DNA of 64,000 nucleotides from Rosenbergiella metrosideri (GTDB lineage: Bacteria; Pseudomonadota; Gammaproteobacteria; Enterobacterales; Enterobacteriaceae). The notes under the pieces are model-generated. The model was not told the origin of the DNA, searched no databases, and was given only the letters and a program-made list of their open reading frames with translations. The position numbers and the translations under genes are program-made. Below, piece after piece: positions 1 to 9,726 of this stretch (positions within the stretch are counted from its first letter, which is position 1; every line of letters begins with the position of its first letter). The stretch lies in contig NZ_JALBCV010000002.1 in the NCBI RefSeq assembly GCF_022602565.1, positions 298,677 through 362,676 on the forward strand. Reading direction: 5' to 3'.

Positions 1-789
1 CACTGCGTCGCCGTCTGGGCTAGCCAAGATACCGTTACGTCGGATTCGCTCGATATAGCAGCCCGTGTGACGATAAATCCCAAGTTCGCGTAAGTTTTTA
101 CCGCCACTCCACTCGACAAGTTCTTTTCCGACACGGTAGGCACGGATAACCGGTAAAAAAACCTTACGCTGGCTATCGGCATCTAAGCCGCGCTCGCGTG
201 CGATTTGCTGTGCGCTGGTGGGAAGATCCTGGTGTTGTAACCGTGGAAGGTAGCGGGCAGCAAAGATCAAACTGACCAGGCCAATTAAATAGGTCAAGGC
301 ATAGCCTAGGCTGAGATTATCTTGCAATACGGCGAGTTGTTGGGGGTCACTAATCACTTGCCGGAGTGTGTCTCCGGCCCCGACCAGTACCGGTGTAGAG
401 GTCATCGAGCCTGCCAATATTCCAGCAGAGAGGCCAATATCCCAGTGAAAAAGTTTGCCCAAGCCCAGCACGATCAGTAATGCACTGCCAACCATCACTA
501 GCGCCAGCATTAAATAGTTTTTCCCATCACGGAAAAAAATTGAAAAGAAATTAGGTCCGGCTTCGATACCCACGCAGAAAATAAACAGCATGAAACCCAA
601 GCTCAGCGCATTAGTATTAATAGAGTAATGTTGTTCGCCTAGCAGCAGTGAGACCACCAGTACCCCAATTGAGCTACCGAGCTGGATACTGCCAAGCCGA
701 ATTTTTCCTAGGCAAAGACCGAGAGAGAGCACTACAAAAAGAAGCAAGACATCATTGGCGCTGAGCAAATTTGCAACGTTTATATTCAC
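1..789 (-). CDS. ybjL: YbjL, putative transporter of the AspT/YidE family (3' end off the window)
   Basis: Inner-membrane protein of the aspartate:alanine-antiporter-type family; the substrate of YbjL is not known. The visible 263 residues begin NINVANLL and are mostly hydrophobic helices, with the family segment [18 protein letters not shown] near residue 75. The end of the visible part ([10 protein letters not shown]) lies at the start of the first regulatory TrkA-C domain. The start is a GTG at 789, chosen because the protein from there aligns with the E. coli N-terminus; no strong ribosome binding site is seen. The remaining TrkA-C domains and second membrane half lie beyond base 1. Identity is confident, transport function is inferred from the family. 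Confidence 0.9.
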   Translation of the reverse strand, partial: MNINVANLLSANDVLLLFVVLSLGLCLGKIRLGSIQLGSSIGVLVVSLLLGEQHYSINTNALSLGFMLFIFCVGIEAGPNFFSIFFRDGKNYLMLALVMVGSALLIVLGLGKLFHWDIGLSAGILAGSMTSTPVLVGAGDTLRQVISDPQQLAVLQDNLSLGYALTYLIGLVSLIFAARYLPRLQHQDLPTSAQQIARERGLDADSQRKVFLPVIRAYRVGKELVEWSGGKNLRELGIYRHTGCYIERIRRNGILASPDGDAV

Positions 790-942
790 GAGTCAATTTT
801 CATTAATAAGTCGAAGAGTGATTCCATCAGCCAGCGTTGAGCTCAGGCTGTTGGTTCTAAAAAAACAGACTCATTCTAATCGTTCACTTGCCTAACTGCT
901 ATGACTGATTGAGAGAAAAAATGATTTAGACAGAGGGATGGC

Positions 943-964
943 GGGTACTGATACATCAGTACCC
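943..964 (-). terminator. Hairpin downstream of grxA
   Basis: A perfect 9-bp stem (GGGTACTGA / TCAGTACCC) with a 4-base loop sits 7 bases past the grxA stop codon. It lacks a clear U-tract, so it may be a weak terminator or an mRNA-stabilising hairpin. Confidence 0.5.
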
Positions 965-971
965 GAAGAGA

Positions 972-1235
972 TTATTGATATAATCCGAGGTGTTGCTTGG
1001 CGTAGGCTTCAAACTCGGTAAAGCCGCCAACGTGGGATTCGTCGATGAATATTTGCGGAACAGTTTCCACCGTCTTCCCTGCGCTTTTCGATAAATCGTC
1101 TTTGCTGATCCCCTCAGCGTGAATATCCACATAGCGATAGCTAAAATCGTCACGCTCTTCAGTCAGTTTATCCGCCAACTCTTTGGCACGGACACAATAG
1201 GGGCAGGCCGGACGACCAAAAATTACCACAAACAT
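972..1235 (-). CDS. grxA: Glutaredoxin 1
   Basis: Small cytoplasmic thiol-disulfide reductant that is reduced by glutathione and in turn reduces ribonucleotide reductase, PAPS reductase and oxidised OxyR in relatives. The 87 residues contain the CPYC redox site at residues 11-14 and the TVPQIF segment with the cis-proline used for glutathione binding; both are family hallmarks. The start at 1235 is set by the sequence AAAGGAGC seven bases upstream; a longer frame from 1268 lacks a ribosome binding site and would add eleven residues not found in the family. It is divergent from nfsA, as in E. coli, but ybjM and ybjC, which flank grxA there, are absent. No convincing OxyR site was found upstream. 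Confidence 0.95.
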   Translation of the reverse strand: MFVVIFGRPACPYCVRAKELADKLTEERDDFSYRYVDIHAEGISKDDLSKSAGKTVETVPQIFIDESHVGGFTEFEAYAKQHLGLYQ

Positions 1236-1401
1236 AACAGCTCCTTTGAAGAATGAACGATTTATCATGCCTTGCTGGCTGAAAGATTGGAAGTTGAGAA
1301 GAGGGATTATCGTCGATTCCGCACAATTGGTGAGTCGGTAGAGATGTTAGGCGGTTGAATTATAGCTACACTTACGTTTTACCAAATTTTTGGAGTGCGT
1401 T

Positions 1402-2124
1402 ATGACACCGACCATCGACCTTCTTCGCCAGCACCGCTCTATTCGCCATTTTAGCGATGCCCCCATCAGCGCAGAACACCGTGAAGCGATCCTGTTAGCA
1501 GCTCAATCAGCGTCTACCTCAAGTTTATTACAATGCGCGTCGGTGGTAAGGATAACGGATAAAGATAAACGCCAGCGTTTGGCTGAATTTGCAGGCGACC
1601 AATCATGGGTGGTTGAGGCCGCCGAATTTTGGGTACTGTGTGCTGACTTTAACCGACACAAGCAAATCAGTGAACATGCGGAGTTAGGCTATGCCGAACA
1701 ATTGATTTTGGGGTGTGTCGATACGGCACTGTTAGCCCAAAATGCGATGGTGGCGGCGGAATCACTCGGCTTAGGGGGTGTTTTCATAGGCGGCCTACGA
1801 AACCAACCGCAAGCGGTAAGTGAGTTGCTGGATCTGCCTAAATTTGTCTTACCGTTATTTGGACTCTGCCTCGGTTGGCCAACAGATACCCCTGAACTCA
1901 AGCCGCGTATGCCGCTCTCAATGCTTGTGCATGAAAATCGCTACCAGCCGATCGAAACTGAAACGCTCGCGGCCTACGACCAACAACTATTAGAGTATTA
2001 CCAACATCGTAGCAGTGCCAACCGCCATGAAACCTGGAGTGAAATGGTGGAAAGAATGATCACCAAAGAAAGCCGCCCTCATATGCTAGCTTTCCTTCAG
2101 CAGCAAGGTTGGATTACCCGCTAA
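1402..2124 (+). CDS. nfsA: Oxygen-insensitive NADPH nitroreductase NfsA
   Basis: FMN flavoprotein of the cytoplasm that reduces nitroaromatics and quinones by two-electron steps with NADPH. The 240-residue length equals E. coli NfsA. The N-terminal HRSIRHF motif (residues about 11-17) binds the FMN phosphate, and the segments AEFWVLCADFNRH, GLGGVFIGGLRN and LPLFGLCLGWP are typical of the family. The ATG at 1402 is used because TTTGGAGTG lies just upstream; a TTG four codons earlier is unlikely. In E. coli the gene follows ybjC and is SoxS-regulated; here ybjC is missing and nfsA has its own start region between 1236 and 1401. rimK and ybjN, which follow in E. coli, are also missing. Confidence 0.95.
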   Translation: MTPTIDLLRQHRSIRHFSDAPISAEHREAILLAAQSASTSSLLQCASVVRITDKDKRQRLAEFAGDQSWVVEAAEFWVLCADFNRHKQISEHAELGYAEQLILGCVDTALLAQNAMVAAESLGLGGVFIGGLRNQPQAVSELLDLPKFVLPLFGLCLGWPTDTPELKPRMPLSMLVHENRYQPIETETLAAYDQQLLEYYQHRSSANRHETWSEMVERMITKESRPHMLAFLQQQGWITR

Positions 2125-2212
2125 ACGCTGTCGCGGGGTGAGAACCATAGGATTTCATTCCGCTTCAATGCTATACTGCCGCGCCTCATTTACTTTCGTC
2201 CACAGGTAACTT

Positions 2213-3340
2213 ATGTTTTGCCCTCGCTATGACGCGGGTCAGTGTCGCTCTTGCCAATGGCTCCCCAAAGAATACGTTACGCAATTAGCCGACAAACAGG
2301 CGAAGATTGAACAGCTATTAACCGATATACCGGTGACGGAGTGGTACCCCCCTGTACCGTCTGCGCAATCTCGGTTTCGTAACAAGGCTAAAATGGTCGT
2401 CAGTGGTTCGGTGGAACGCCCCATTTTGGGTATCGTTAATCCCGAGGGCCAAGGCGTGGACTTGATCGACTGTCCCCTTTATCCGGAGACTTTTGCCCCG
2501 GTTTTTCGTCAATTATTACCCTTTATCGCGAAAGCGGGCTTAACCCCTTACCATATCGCTCGGCGCAAAGGCGAACTGAAATACTTACTGTTAACAGAAA
2601 GTACGCAGGGTGGAATGATGCTTCGCTTTGTCTTACGGTCGGACAAAAAGTTAGAGCAGCTAAAAAAAGTTCTACCGGAACTCCAGCAATGCTTGCCGCA
2701 ATTAACCGTGATCTCAGTGAATATTCAGCCGGTTCATATGGCGATTATGGAGGGCGAGCAGGAGATTATATTGAGTGATGCCTCAGCACTAGCGGAGTCA
2801 TTCAACCGTATTCCTTTATGGATTCGCCCACAAAGCTTCTTCCAAACTAATCCTGAGGTTGCCGCTAAACTCTATTTAACGGCGCGTGAATGGACGCAAG
2901 GACTTAAGCTTGACACGTTATGGGATCTGTTTTGTGGGGTAGGGGGCTTTGGACTGCATTGTGCGAGAGCTGAAACCCATTTAACGGGGATTGAAATCTC
3001 GGCTGAGGCGATTGCCTGTGCAAAAGATTCTGCCCGTAAACTCGGATTAAAGAATACTGAATTCCGCGCGCTAGATGCCACCCGTTACGCCGTTAACGAG
3101 GAGAATGCACCGGATTTACTGCTAGTGAACCCGCCGAGACGGGGAATTGGCCAGGCGCTTTGTGACTTTATCGTCAGTGTTAAGCCTGCGGTGATCTTGT
3201 ATTCGAGCTGTAATCCAGAGACTCTGGCAAAGGATGTTGCGCGACTACAAGGCTACCGTCTCGAACGCGTTCAGCTATTCGACCTCTTCCCGCATACTGC
3301 GCACAGCGAAGTGCTTTCTTTATTGATTCGTGAGCAATAA
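2213..3340 (+). CDS. rlmC: 23S rRNA (uracil-747 C5)-methyltransferase RlmC
   Basis: Transfers a methyl group from S-adenosylmethionine to U747 of 23S rRNA. The 375 residues match the E. coli length. Cysteines 3, 11, 14 and a fourth near residue 87 (DCPLYP) are placed to bind the 4Fe-4S cluster of this family. The SAM fold is marked by [12 protein letters not shown] (about 241-252), the catalytic loop by NPPRRGIG, and the nucleophilic cysteine by [12 protein letters not shown] near residue 333. It is transcribed alone: nfsA lies 88 bases upstream and the convergent artM follows after a shared hairpin. In E. coli artJ and the pot genes lie nearby; they are absent here. Confidence 0.95.
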   Translation: MFCPRYDAGQCRSCQWLPKEYVTQLADKQAKIEQLLTDIPVTEWYPPVPSAQSRFRNKAKMVVSGSVERPILGIVNPEGQGVDLIDCPLYPETFAPVFRQLLPFIAKAGLTPYHIARRKGELKYLLLTESTQGGMMLRFVLRSDKKLEQLKKVLPELQQCLPQLTVISVNIQPVHMAIMEGEQEIILSDASALAESFNRIPLWIRPQSFFQTNPEVAAKLYLTAREWTQGLKLDTLWDLFCGVGGFGLHCARAETHLTGIEISAEAIACAKDSARKLGLKNTEFRALDATRYAVNEENAPDLLLVNPPRRGIGQALCDFIVSVKPAVILYSSCNPETLAKDVARLQGYRLERVQLFDLFPHTAHSEVLSLLIREQ

Positions 3341-3361
3341 GTTGCCAGAAGGCAACTTATT
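3336..3361. terminator. Shared hairpin between convergent rlmC and artM
   Basis: A perfect 11-bp stem (AATAAGTTGCC / GGCAACTTATT) with an AGAA loop. Its left arm contains the rlmC stop codon and its right end lies two bases from the artM stop codon. The A/U-rich ends of the stem can act as the U-tract in both directions, so it probably ends both transcripts. Confidence 0.75.
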
Positions 3362-3363
3362 CA

Positions 3364-4035
3364 TTAAGCGCGACGCTCAAAGCGTAGGGCATAGGTTTCG
3401 ATCGCTCTCATCAGTAAGGTCAACAGCCCATTAATACAGAGATAGATAATGCCTGCCGCAACAAAAACGTTGACGTCGTAATTTCCGCCATACAGTTGTT
3501 GGCTTAACCCCATCACGTCCATCAGGGTAATGGTATAGGCTAACGACGTGCTCTTAAACACCAATACCACTTCGTTAGAGTAGGAAGAGAGTGCACGTTT
3601 AAACGCATAAGGCAGTAACACTTTAAGCGTCTCCCCCCGTGTCATCCCCAAGGCAAAACAGGATTGCCACTGCCCTGCAGGGATAGCCTTTACCGCGCCG
3701 TAGAGTAGCTGTGTCGTGTAAGCGGCACTGTTTAACGATAACGCTACCACCGCACAGAACCCAGGTTGAGAGAGAATCGACCATAGCGTGGGATAGTGCT
3801 GTAAGGTCGGAAACTGACCTGGACCGTAATAGATTAAAAAGATCTGTACCAGTAACGGTGTCCCTGTAAATAGGGTTAAGTAACAGTGGATCACCGCATT
3901 TGTTACGCGATGACGTAATGATAGAAGAATGGTGAGGGTTACGGCGATCAGCAGGGCAATAAGTGCTGCGCTGACAGTAAGACCAAGGCTGACGGGTAAG
4001 CCAGCGCTAAGCTTCAGTAAATAGTCGCCCATCAT
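3364..4035 (-). CDS. artM: Arginine ABC transporter permease ArtM
   Basis: One of two inner-membrane permease subunits of the arginine importer ArtPIQM. The 223 residues show about five hydrophobic helices and the HisM/GlnP-type EAA region near residues 115-140 (GAVKAIPAGQWQSCFALGM), which contacts the ATPase. The segments LFTGTPLLVQIFLIYYGPGQF and VVLVFKSTSLAYTITLMDVMG are diagnostic. The ATG at 4035 shares one base with the artQ stop codon (TAATG), indicating coupled translation. A second ATG lies at 4032. It is the last gene of the operon and ends at the hairpin shared with rlmC. Confidence 0.94.
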   Translation of the reverse strand: MMGDYLLKLSAGLPVSLGLTVSAALIALLIAVTLTILLSLRHRVTNAVIHCYLTLFTGTPLLVQIFLIYYGPGQFPTLQHYPTLWSILSQPGFCAVVALSLNSAAYTTQLLYGAVKAIPAGQWQSCFALGMTRGETLKVLLPYAFKRALSSYSNEVVLVFKSTSLAYTITLMDVMGLSQQLYGGNYDVNVFVAAGIIYLCINGLLTLLMRAIETYALRFERRA

Positions 4036-4748
4036 TATTGCTCCAACTCAAAGCGTGTGACACGGCGCTCAGCAAATTTTAAGATTGCCTGACTCAATAA
4101 GGTAATAAGTAGATAGATGCCTGCGGCAATCAGGTACCAAGTAAAGGGCTGCTCGGTACGTGTCGCGATACCTTTAGTTTGCAACATTAAATCATTTACA
4201 CTGATTAAGGAGACCAAAGCTGTATCTTTTAACAGCACTAGCCACTGATTTCCCAATCCCGGCAGGGCGTGACGCCACATTTGTGGCATAACGATAGTGA
4301 AAAAGACGGTTGATTTACGCATCCCTAAAGCATAGGCAGATTCTCGCTGTCCTTGAGGTACTGCTCGCAATGCACCGCGCAGGGTTTGCGAGGCATAGGC
4401 TGAGTACAATAACGCAAGTGCAATCACCCCACATAAAAATGGACTGACATCGAAGTTTTCGATATGGAGTTGTAAGTGCAAGGTAGTGAAGCCCAACGGC
4501 AGTGAAAAGCCATCAGACAGGGTAAGCAATAGCTGCGAGGAACCGTAATAGATCCCTAATACGACTAAGATTTCTGGTAAGCCACGAATTAGCATCACCA
4601 GTAAACTGCCGATCCACGCTAACGGTTTACAGGAGAGGGATTCCCAACTGGCGAAAATCATCGCCAGCGTTAAGCCGACGACGAGTGCGCAAAGGGCAAG
4701 GCCGACGGTCAAGCCGCCGGCATTGAGAAGATAAGGTAATTCATTCAT
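4035..4748 (-). CDS. artQ: Arginine ABC transporter permease ArtQ
   Basis: Second permease subunit of the arginine importer; forms a heterodimer channel with ArtM. The 237 residues (E. coli 238) have about five membrane helices, the motif [16 protein letters not shown] and the EAA loop [19 protein letters not shown]. It begins six bases after the artI stop codon and overlaps artM by one base, so artI, artQ and artM are tightly coupled. Confidence 0.94.
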   Translation of the reverse strand: MNELPYLLNAGGLTVGLALCALVVGLTLAMIFASWESLSCKPLAWIGSLLVMLIRGLPEILVVLGIYYGSSQLLLTLSDGFSLPLGFTTLHLQLHIENFDVSPFLCGVIALALLYSAYASQTLRGALRAVPQGQRESAYALGMRKSTVFFTIVMPQMWRHALPGLGNQWLVLLKDTALVSLISVNDLMLQTKGIATRTEQPFTWYLIAAGIYLLITLLSQAILKFAERRVTRFELEQ

Positions 4749-4754
4749 CAGCGA

Positions 4755-5486
4755 TTATTTCTGAAACCACTTGTCGTAAATTTTTTGGTATTCACCGTCG
4801 GCTTTGACTTTGGCTAAACCTTGGTCGAATTGCTGTTGCAGCGCGCTGTTTCCTTGGCGGACTGCAATCGCGACACCCGTACTGAAGTAATCTTTATCGG
4901 TGACTTTATTACCGACCGGTGCCAGTGATGGGTTATTTTTCAACGATTCATTGATGACAGCAGTATCACCAAAGACCGCATCGACACGACCATTTTTCAA
5001 GTCGAGAATCGCATTTTGATAGCTATCGTATGGAACAGCCTTAATCTCGCTCTGTTTATCTGCAAGGTATTTCTGGTGAGTGGTGCCATTTTGTACGCCG
5101 ACTTTCTTACCTTTCAACGCTGCTAGGCTAGCCACTTTGCCTTTTTCTGCGACAAATAGCGCAGAGTTAAGATAGTAAGGGGTACTGAATAATACCTGCT
5201 TTTGACGCTCAGGCGTAATATCCATTCCCGCCATCGCCGCGTCGATACGACGGAATTTTAAGCTGGGGATTAAACTGTCGAATGATTGATTGCTAAAGCT
5301 ACAGCTTGCATTAATTTGCTTACAAACTGCCATCGCTAAATCCACATCAAACCCTTGGATTTTGTTATCACTGCCAACAAATTCGAAGGGAGGATAGGAG
5401 GCTTCAGTTCCGAAGCGGAGCGTTTCGGCCGCGAATGCTGAGGCTGACAGGCTGGTGAGGAGTGCAGCGATAAGAATTTTTTTCAT
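4755..5486 (-). CDS. artI: Periplasmic arginine-binding protein ArtI
   Basis: Captures basic amino acids in the periplasm for ArtQM. The 243 residues begin with a signal peptide (MKKILIAALLTSLSASAFA, cleaved before AETLRF). Hallmarks are ASYPPFEF, GFDVDLAMAVCK, AGMDITPER and the ligand-site region GVQNGTTHQKYL. Several positions (TEASYPPFE, SFSNQSFDSL, DKWFQK) match E. coli ArtI better than ArtJ. The start at 5486 was chosen over upstream starts at 5627 because translation from it opens directly with the signal peptide. Only one binding protein is present; E. coli carries a separate artJ downstream of artM. Confidence 0.93.
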   Translation of the reverse strand: MKKILIAALLTSLSASAFAAETLRFGTEASYPPFEFVGSDNKIQGFDVDLAMAVCKQINASCSFSNQSFDSLIPSLKFRRIDAAMAGMDITPERQKQVLFSTPYYLNSALFVAEKGKVASLAALKGKKVGVQNGTTHQKYLADKQSEIKAVPYDSYQNAILDLKNGRVDAVFGDTAVINESLKNNPSLAPVGNKVTDKDYFSTGVAIAVRQGNSALQQQFDQGLAKVKADGEYQKIYDKWFQK

Positions 5487-5499
5487 GGTAACCCTGTCC

Positions 5500-6228
5500 T
5501 TAATGTGAAAGATAGTTCGCAAATTCGCGTGTTTGAGGATGCGTAAAACGATCAGCGTTTCCTTGCTCAACAATACGTCCATTTTCCATATAGACAATAT
5601 GAGATGCCGTTTTTTTTGCGACCTCAACTTCGTGTGTCACGATAACTTGGGTGATATTGGTCGCCGAGAGTTCATTAATAATCTTTACCACTTGACCGGT
5701 GATCTCAGGATCGAGGGCCGCGGTAGGTTCATCGAACAGTAACACCTGAGGTTCCATCATTAACGCTCGCGCAATCGCGACCCGTTGTTGTTGTCCACCC
5801 GAAAGATGCAGGGGATAGCGCTGAGCGTAGTCCGCCAAGCGTAAGCGCTCTAAATATTTCTTGGCGCGGGCTTGGGCCTCGCTACGACTTAAGCCTAAGA
5901 CTTTACAAGGCGCCTGAATAAGGTTTTGTTCAACGGTGAGGTGCGGCCATAAATTATACTGCTGGAAAACCATCCCAACATCTTGACGTAACGTTCGAAT
6001 CGCCGCAGCGGAGGGGCGTTGCGTGAAATTGAACTGTTGCTGAGCAATGGATAGCAGGCCTGAACGCGGAATTTCTAATAAGTTTAATACACGCAGCAAT
6101 GAGCTCTTTCCTGCACCGCTCGGGCCGAGCAGCACAAGCGTCTCCCCTTGAGCACAGTTCAAAGTAATATCGTACAGGGCTTGTTGACCACCGTAGAAAC
6201 AATTTACGCCTTCTAAATGAATGCTCAT
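5500..6228 (-). CDS. artP: Arginine ABC transporter ATP-binding subunit ArtP
   Basis: ATPase that powers arginine import. The 242 residues carry Walker A (GPSGAGKSS, about 36-44), the Q-loop region [13 protein letters not shown], the signature LSGGQQQR, Walker B ([13 protein letters not shown]) and the switch histidine in [10 protein letters not shown]. The start at 6228 gives the E. coli N-terminus [14 protein letters not shown]; a longer reading frame from 6342 crosses the presumed operator and is rejected. It is the first gene of artPIQM, divergent from amiD. Confidence 0.95.
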   Translation of the reverse strand: MSIHLEGVNCFYGGQQALYDITLNCAQGETLVLLGPSGAGKSSLLRVLNLLEIPRSGLLSIAQQQFNFTQRPSAAAIRTLRQDVGMVFQQYNLWPHLTVEQNLIQAPCKVLGLSRSEAQARAKKYLERLRLADYAQRYPLHLSGGQQQRVAIARALMMEPQVLLFDEPTAALDPEITGQVVKIINELSATNITQVIVTHEVEVAKKTASHIVYMENGRIVEQGNADRFTHPQTREFANYLSH

Positions 6229-6278
6229 GCGATAAATCTGACTTTTATAAGAGTGTATTTGCCGAGATAGTAATTCAT

Positions 6279-6296
6279 TGTGCATAAATATGCAAT
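6279..6296. promoter_or_regulatory. ArgR operator (ARG box) candidate upstream of artP
   Basis: An 18-base site with the perfect palindromic core TGCATAAATATGCA (6281-6294) lies about 50 bases upstream of the artP start. It fits the ARG-box pattern (TG..T-A/T-rich-A..CA), and E. coli art genes are repressed by ArgR with arginine. ARG boxes usually occur as pairs spaced by about three bases; the neighbouring sequence contains further TGCA half-sites but no clear second box. Confidence 0.5.
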
Positions 6297-6391
6297 TATG
6301 ATGCAGACTTTTTCTCGCATCATCCTTACCTTGTTTGGTCAATCGCGGGAACAGAGGTAAAGTAAAGCATTACTGGCTAAAGGGGTAAAAA

Positions 6392-7225
6392 ATGAAAAAG
6401 GGATTTCTCATTATACTGGCACTGTTATCGGGGTGTCAGGCAACAACGCCTACTTCACCGACTGTGCCGCAGGCAATTAACACTACCTACGTCGCGCGCA
6501 GTTATCAACCAAGAATTAACGCTATTGTGATCCATTATACTGTGGCAGATGAGCAGCGGGCTTTAACGCTGCTCACGGGTAAGCAAGTCAGTAGCCATTA
6601 TCTGATTGCGCAGTATCCGAAAGATCATCAGACGTCGCCAGAAATTTATCAGCTGGTGCCTGAAGATCAGGCTGCATGGCATGCCGGGATCAGCGCGTGG
6701 CGGGGGACCTATAACCTTAATAAAACGTCGATAGGCATCGAGTTAGTGAACCGAGGTTATAGCCTACCCTCTGGTCAGCATCACGGTCACTGTGAAAGTT
6801 ATCCGCCGCAGCAGATTGCCGTGCTAAATAAATTGGTCAGAGAGATAGCTGACCGCTATAAGATAGAGCCGGCGAATATCATTGGACATAGCGATATCGC
6901 CCCATTAAGAAAAGTGGATCCAGGACCTTGCTTTCCGTGGCAGCAGCTGGCTCAACAGGGGGTAGGTGCGTGGCCGGATCAGAAGCGAGTCAATAAGTTA
7001 TTGGCGGAACGGGCACCCGATACACCGGTCGACAATGCGCTTCTGCTTCCCTTACTGAAACAATATGGCTATGTGTTCAGCGCTCATGCTACGCCGCAGG
7101 AACAGCGACAAGTTATTCGCGCATTTCAGATGCATTTTCAGCCAGAGAATAGCAGTGGTCAGGGTGATCAATTAACCCTTGCAAGGTTGCAGGCCCTTCT
7201 GCTGCAGTATCCTTGGCACCATTAA
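6392..7225 (+). CDS. amiD: N-acetylmuramoyl-L-alanine amidase AmiD (lipoprotein)
   Basis: Zinc amidase that cuts the bond between N-acetylmuramic (or anhydromuramic) acid and L-alanine in peptidoglycan fragments; in E. coli it is anchored to the periplasmic face of the outer membrane. The 277 residues begin with a lipoprotein signal ending in the lipobox LLSGC (Cys15). Zinc ligands His48 (VIHYT), His166 (GHSDIA) and Asp176 (DPGP), with Glu117 and Lys174 nearby, are all present. The C-terminal 80 residues form a small helical peptidoglycan-binding-like domain. A ribosome binding site (AAGGGG) precedes the ATG. ybjS, ybjT and ltaE, which follow in E. coli, are missing and poxB is next, convergent. 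Confidence 0.94.
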   Translation: MKKGFLIILALLSGCQATTPTSPTVPQAINTTYVARSYQPRINAIVIHYTVADEQRALTLLTGKQVSSHYLIAQYPKDHQTSPEIYQLVPEDQAAWHAGISAWRGTYNLNKTSIGIELVNRGYSLPSGQHHGHCESYPPQQIAVLNKLVREIADRYKIEPANIIGHSDIAPLRKVDPGPCFPWQQLAQQGVGAWPDQKRVNKLLAERAPDTPVDNALLLPLLKQYGYVFSAHATPQEQRQVIRAFQMHFQPENSSGQGDQLTLARLQALLLQYPWHH

Positions 7226-7376
7226 TCATTAGATAATTGTCGCGGCGAGCTTGGCAGAGCAGTTTGGTCTGAGCCTTGCTTGAAAGATGAATAATCATGC
7301 AGACGGAACTGTTTGCTCGTACCTTTTGATCACCGTTACTTAGCGATAGTGACGACGATTACAGAATTGGAATAAG

Positions 7377-7396
7377 CAGCCCCTTATCAGGGGCTG
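7377..7396 (-). terminator. Terminator of poxB
   Basis: An 8-bp GC-rich stem (CAGCCCCT / AGGGGCTG) with a 4-base loop lies 13 bases after the poxB stop codon; on the minus strand it is followed by a short U-rich stretch (CTTATT). It may also stop amiD transcripts arriving from the other side. Confidence 0.65.
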
Positions 7397-7409
7397 GCTG
7401 AGGTATAGG

Positions 7410-9131
7410 TTAGCGGAGCAGATTGGTTTTTGCTAAATCGATAATCTCACTGCCTTGGCCATTAATGATCGCCTTCAGCATATACAGGCTGAAACCTTTA
7501 GCTTGTTCAAGTTTTATCTGCGGCGGCATCGCTAACTCATCTTTCGCTGTCGTCACATCGATCAGCACTGGACCCGGATGGTCAAACGCCTGTTGTAAGA
7601 CATCGCTTAATTCTGAGGCCCTCTGTACGCTGAAGCTCTCGATATTACACGCTTTAGCGATGGCGGCAAAATCAGGGTTGTCCAATTCGGTACCATTGGT
7701 CAGATAGCCCCCGGCTTTCATTTCCATCGCCACAAACCCCAGCACACTGTTATTGAATATCACTAGTTTGACCGGTAACTGGTGCTGAGCAATGGTCAAT
7801 AAATCCCCCATCAACATTGCAAAGCCACCGTCACCACACATCGCGACGACTTGACGCGATTCATCGACAGATTGTGCGCCCATCGCTTGAGGCATTGCGT
7901 TCGCCATCGAACCATGGTTAAACGACCCTAGTAAACGTCTTTTACCATTCATGGTGAGATAACGCGCCGCCCAAACGGTTGGCGTGCCAACATCACAGGT
8001 AAAAATCGTGTCGTCAGTGGCGAGTCGATCGATTTGTTGGGCGAGATACTGCGGATGAATAGGGCGATCATCGTTCGCTACGGCTAAATCATCTAACTGT
8101 TGGCGACTTTTACGATAATGCTTAACGGATTTCTCCAGGTGAGCGGGATCATGAGAAGCGCTAAGTAAGGGTAGCAACGCCTTAACAGTCGCTTTGATAT
8201 CGCCAATGAGCGGAAAGTTAACATGACAGTGCGAACCGATACTCGATGGGTTGATATCGATTTGAATAATCTTTGCCGACTCAGGATAGAATGCGCGGTA
8301 AGGGAACTGTGTCCCTAGTAATACGAGGGTATCCGCCTCAAGCATGGCGTGATAGCCAGAGGAGAACCCGATTAGTCCAGTCATCCCAACATCATAGGGA
8401 TTGTCATATTCGATATGTTCTTTACCACGCAGTGCGTGCACGATCGGTGCTTGAAGTTTTTCAGCTAAGGCAACAACGTCATCATGCGCCCCTGCACAGC
8501 CGCTGCCGCACATCAGCGTAATATTGTGAGCGCTATCTAATACGTTAGCCAATTGTTCCAGTTCCGATGCCACCGGTTTGACCTCAGGCAGTGACGGCGG
8601 ATACCACTCAAGGTTATCTGGCACTTCAATGCTTTGTAAGGCAATATCGCCAGGTAGGACGATCACCGCGACGCCGCGTTTCACAATCGCCGTACGTAGG
8701 GCTATCGCCAAAATTTGCGGGAACTGTTCAGGATTACTCACGAGTTCGCAATAGTGACTGCACTCTTTAAACAGTTCTTGCGGGTGGGTTTCCTGAAAGT
8801 AGTTACTGCCAATTTCGCTGGAAGGAATATGCGCGGCGATGGCAAGGACTGGTTGATGGTTCCGATGGCAATCGAATAGGCCGTTAATTAAGTGTAGGTT
8901 ACCTGGCCCACAGGACCCCGCGCAGACCGCTAATTCATTGGTGACTTGTGCTTCAGCCCCTGCCGCGAAAGCCGCAGCCTCTTCATGTCGCGTTGACATC
9001 CAAGTGATTGCTGACTGTTTATTCAGACTATCGCTAATCCCATTTAGCGAATCACCGGTGACGCCCCATATATGTTTGACGCCTACCTCTGTTAAGGTCT
9101 CGACCAGTAATGCCGCGACTGTCTTTTCCAT
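7410..9131 (-). CDS. poxB: Pyruvate:ubiquinone oxidoreductase (pyruvate oxidase) PoxB
   Basis: Peripheral membrane flavoenzyme that decarboxylates pyruvate to acetate and CO2 and passes electrons to ubiquinone. The 573 residues (E. coli 572) have the three-domain thiamine-diphosphate layout: N-terminal domain with the catalytic glutamate in STRHEEAA (near 50), the central FAD domain, and the C-terminal ThDP site [11 protein letters not shown] followed by NNSVLGF. The last residues ([12 protein letters not shown]) resemble the membrane-binding amphipathic tail that activates the E. coli enzyme; TNLLR replaces TNWLR. AGGGAG lies six bases before the ATG. In E. coli the gene depends on RpoS; no sigma-S promoter was assigned here. 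No focA-pflB locus is found in this window, so PoxB may matter more for acetate production, but that is speculation. Confidence 0.95.
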   Translation of the reverse strand: MEKTVAALLVETLTEVGVKHIWGVTGDSLNGISDSLNKQSAITWMSTRHEEAAAFAAGAEAQVTNELAVCAGSCGPGNLHLINGLFDCHRNHQPVLAIAAHIPSSEIGSNYFQETHPQELFKECSHYCELVSNPEQFPQILAIALRTAIVKRGVAVIVLPGDIALQSIEVPDNLEWYPPSLPEVKPVASELEQLANVLDSAHNITLMCGSGCAGAHDDVVALAEKLQAPIVHALRGKEHIEYDNPYDVGMTGLIGFSSGYHAMLEADTLVLLGTQFPYRAFYPESAKIIQIDINPSSIGSHCHVNFPLIGDIKATVKALLPLLSASHDPAHLEKSVKHYRKSRQQLDDLAVANDDRPIHPQYLAQQIDRLATDDTIFTCDVGTPTVWAARYLTMNGKRRLLGSFNHGSMANAMPQAMGAQSVDESRQVVAMCGDGGFAMLMGDLLTIAQHQLPVKLVIFNNSVLGFVAMEMKAGGYLTNGTELDNPDFAAIAKACNIESFSVQRASELSDVLQQAFDHPGPVLIDVTTAKDELAMPPQIKLEQAKGFSLYMLKAIINGQGSEIIDLAKTNLLR

Positions 9132-9383
9132 GAACTACTCCCTTTGGATAAACGTATTATGGGGTAATTGTAGTTCAACTTTCGCCACTGTTTGCTCAGA
9201 AGGGATAAACCTAGAGTGCGGTCCAGCAAATAAAAGTCAGGGAATGGGTTGTCACAAGGTTTTTTTTAGATGTATTGTGCCAAAAGGGCTAGACTAAGAT
9301 AGGGTCGGTTCTGCTAAATACTAGGGTTCATGATAAACTGACAGTAAAATTTGTGCTTTTCATTCAAGTATTGCTGGGTAATT

Positions 9384-9704
9384 ATGGCTAACACGCATCA
9401 TGGTTTTGACTTCGAACAACTTTTAGACAGTAATCTCGACGAGGCGCTTCAACCGCCATCTATGTATAAAGTTGTGTTATTGAATGACGATTACACCCCT
9501 ATGGAGTTTGTCATCGAGGTTTTACAAAAATTTTTCTCACTCGATATTGAGCGTGCAACGCAACTGATGCTTACAGTGCATTATGAAGGGAAAGCGATTT
9601 GTGGTGAATTTACTGCCGAAGTGGCTGAAACCAAAGTCATGCAAGTGAATCGTTACGCGAAGGAAAATGAGCATCCGTTGCTATGTATGCTGGAAAAAAG
9701 CTAA
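9384..9704 (+). CDS. clpS: ATP-dependent Clp protease adaptor ClpS
   Basis: Adaptor that binds N-degrons (Leu, Phe, Trp, Tyr) and delivers them to ClpAP. The 106 residues match E. coli in length. The flexible N-terminal tail (about 25 residues) is followed by the core [17 protein letters not shown], whose Asn-Asp pair contacts the N-terminal amine, and by [13 protein letters not shown] with the conserved histidine. The ATG at 9384 was chosen over an upstream start at 9351 because it gives the family length. It lies 53 bases before clpA. The cold-shock gene cspD, divergent from clpS in E. coli, is absent; poxB takes its place. Confidence 0.95.
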   Translation: MANTHHGFDFEQLLDSNLDEALQPPSMYKVVLLNDDYTPMEFVIEVLQKFFSLDIERATQLMLTVHYEGKAICGEFTAEVAETKVMQVNRYAKENEHPLLCMLEKS

Positions 9705-9726
9705 TCAGCCCATATATCTAGGCTGA
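9705..9726 (+). other. Small hairpin between clpS and clpA
   Basis: A 6-bp stem (TCAGCC / GGCTGA) with a 10-base A/T-rich loop starts right after the clpS stop codon. It has no U-tract and may only modulate read-through or mRNA stability between adaptor and chaperone. Confidence 0.35.

Noticed and set aside
5487-5627. Longer N-terminal extension of ArtI (start at 5627)
   Set aside because: It would overlap artP and place 47 residues before an obvious signal peptide; the start at 5486 gives a normal binding-protein precursor.
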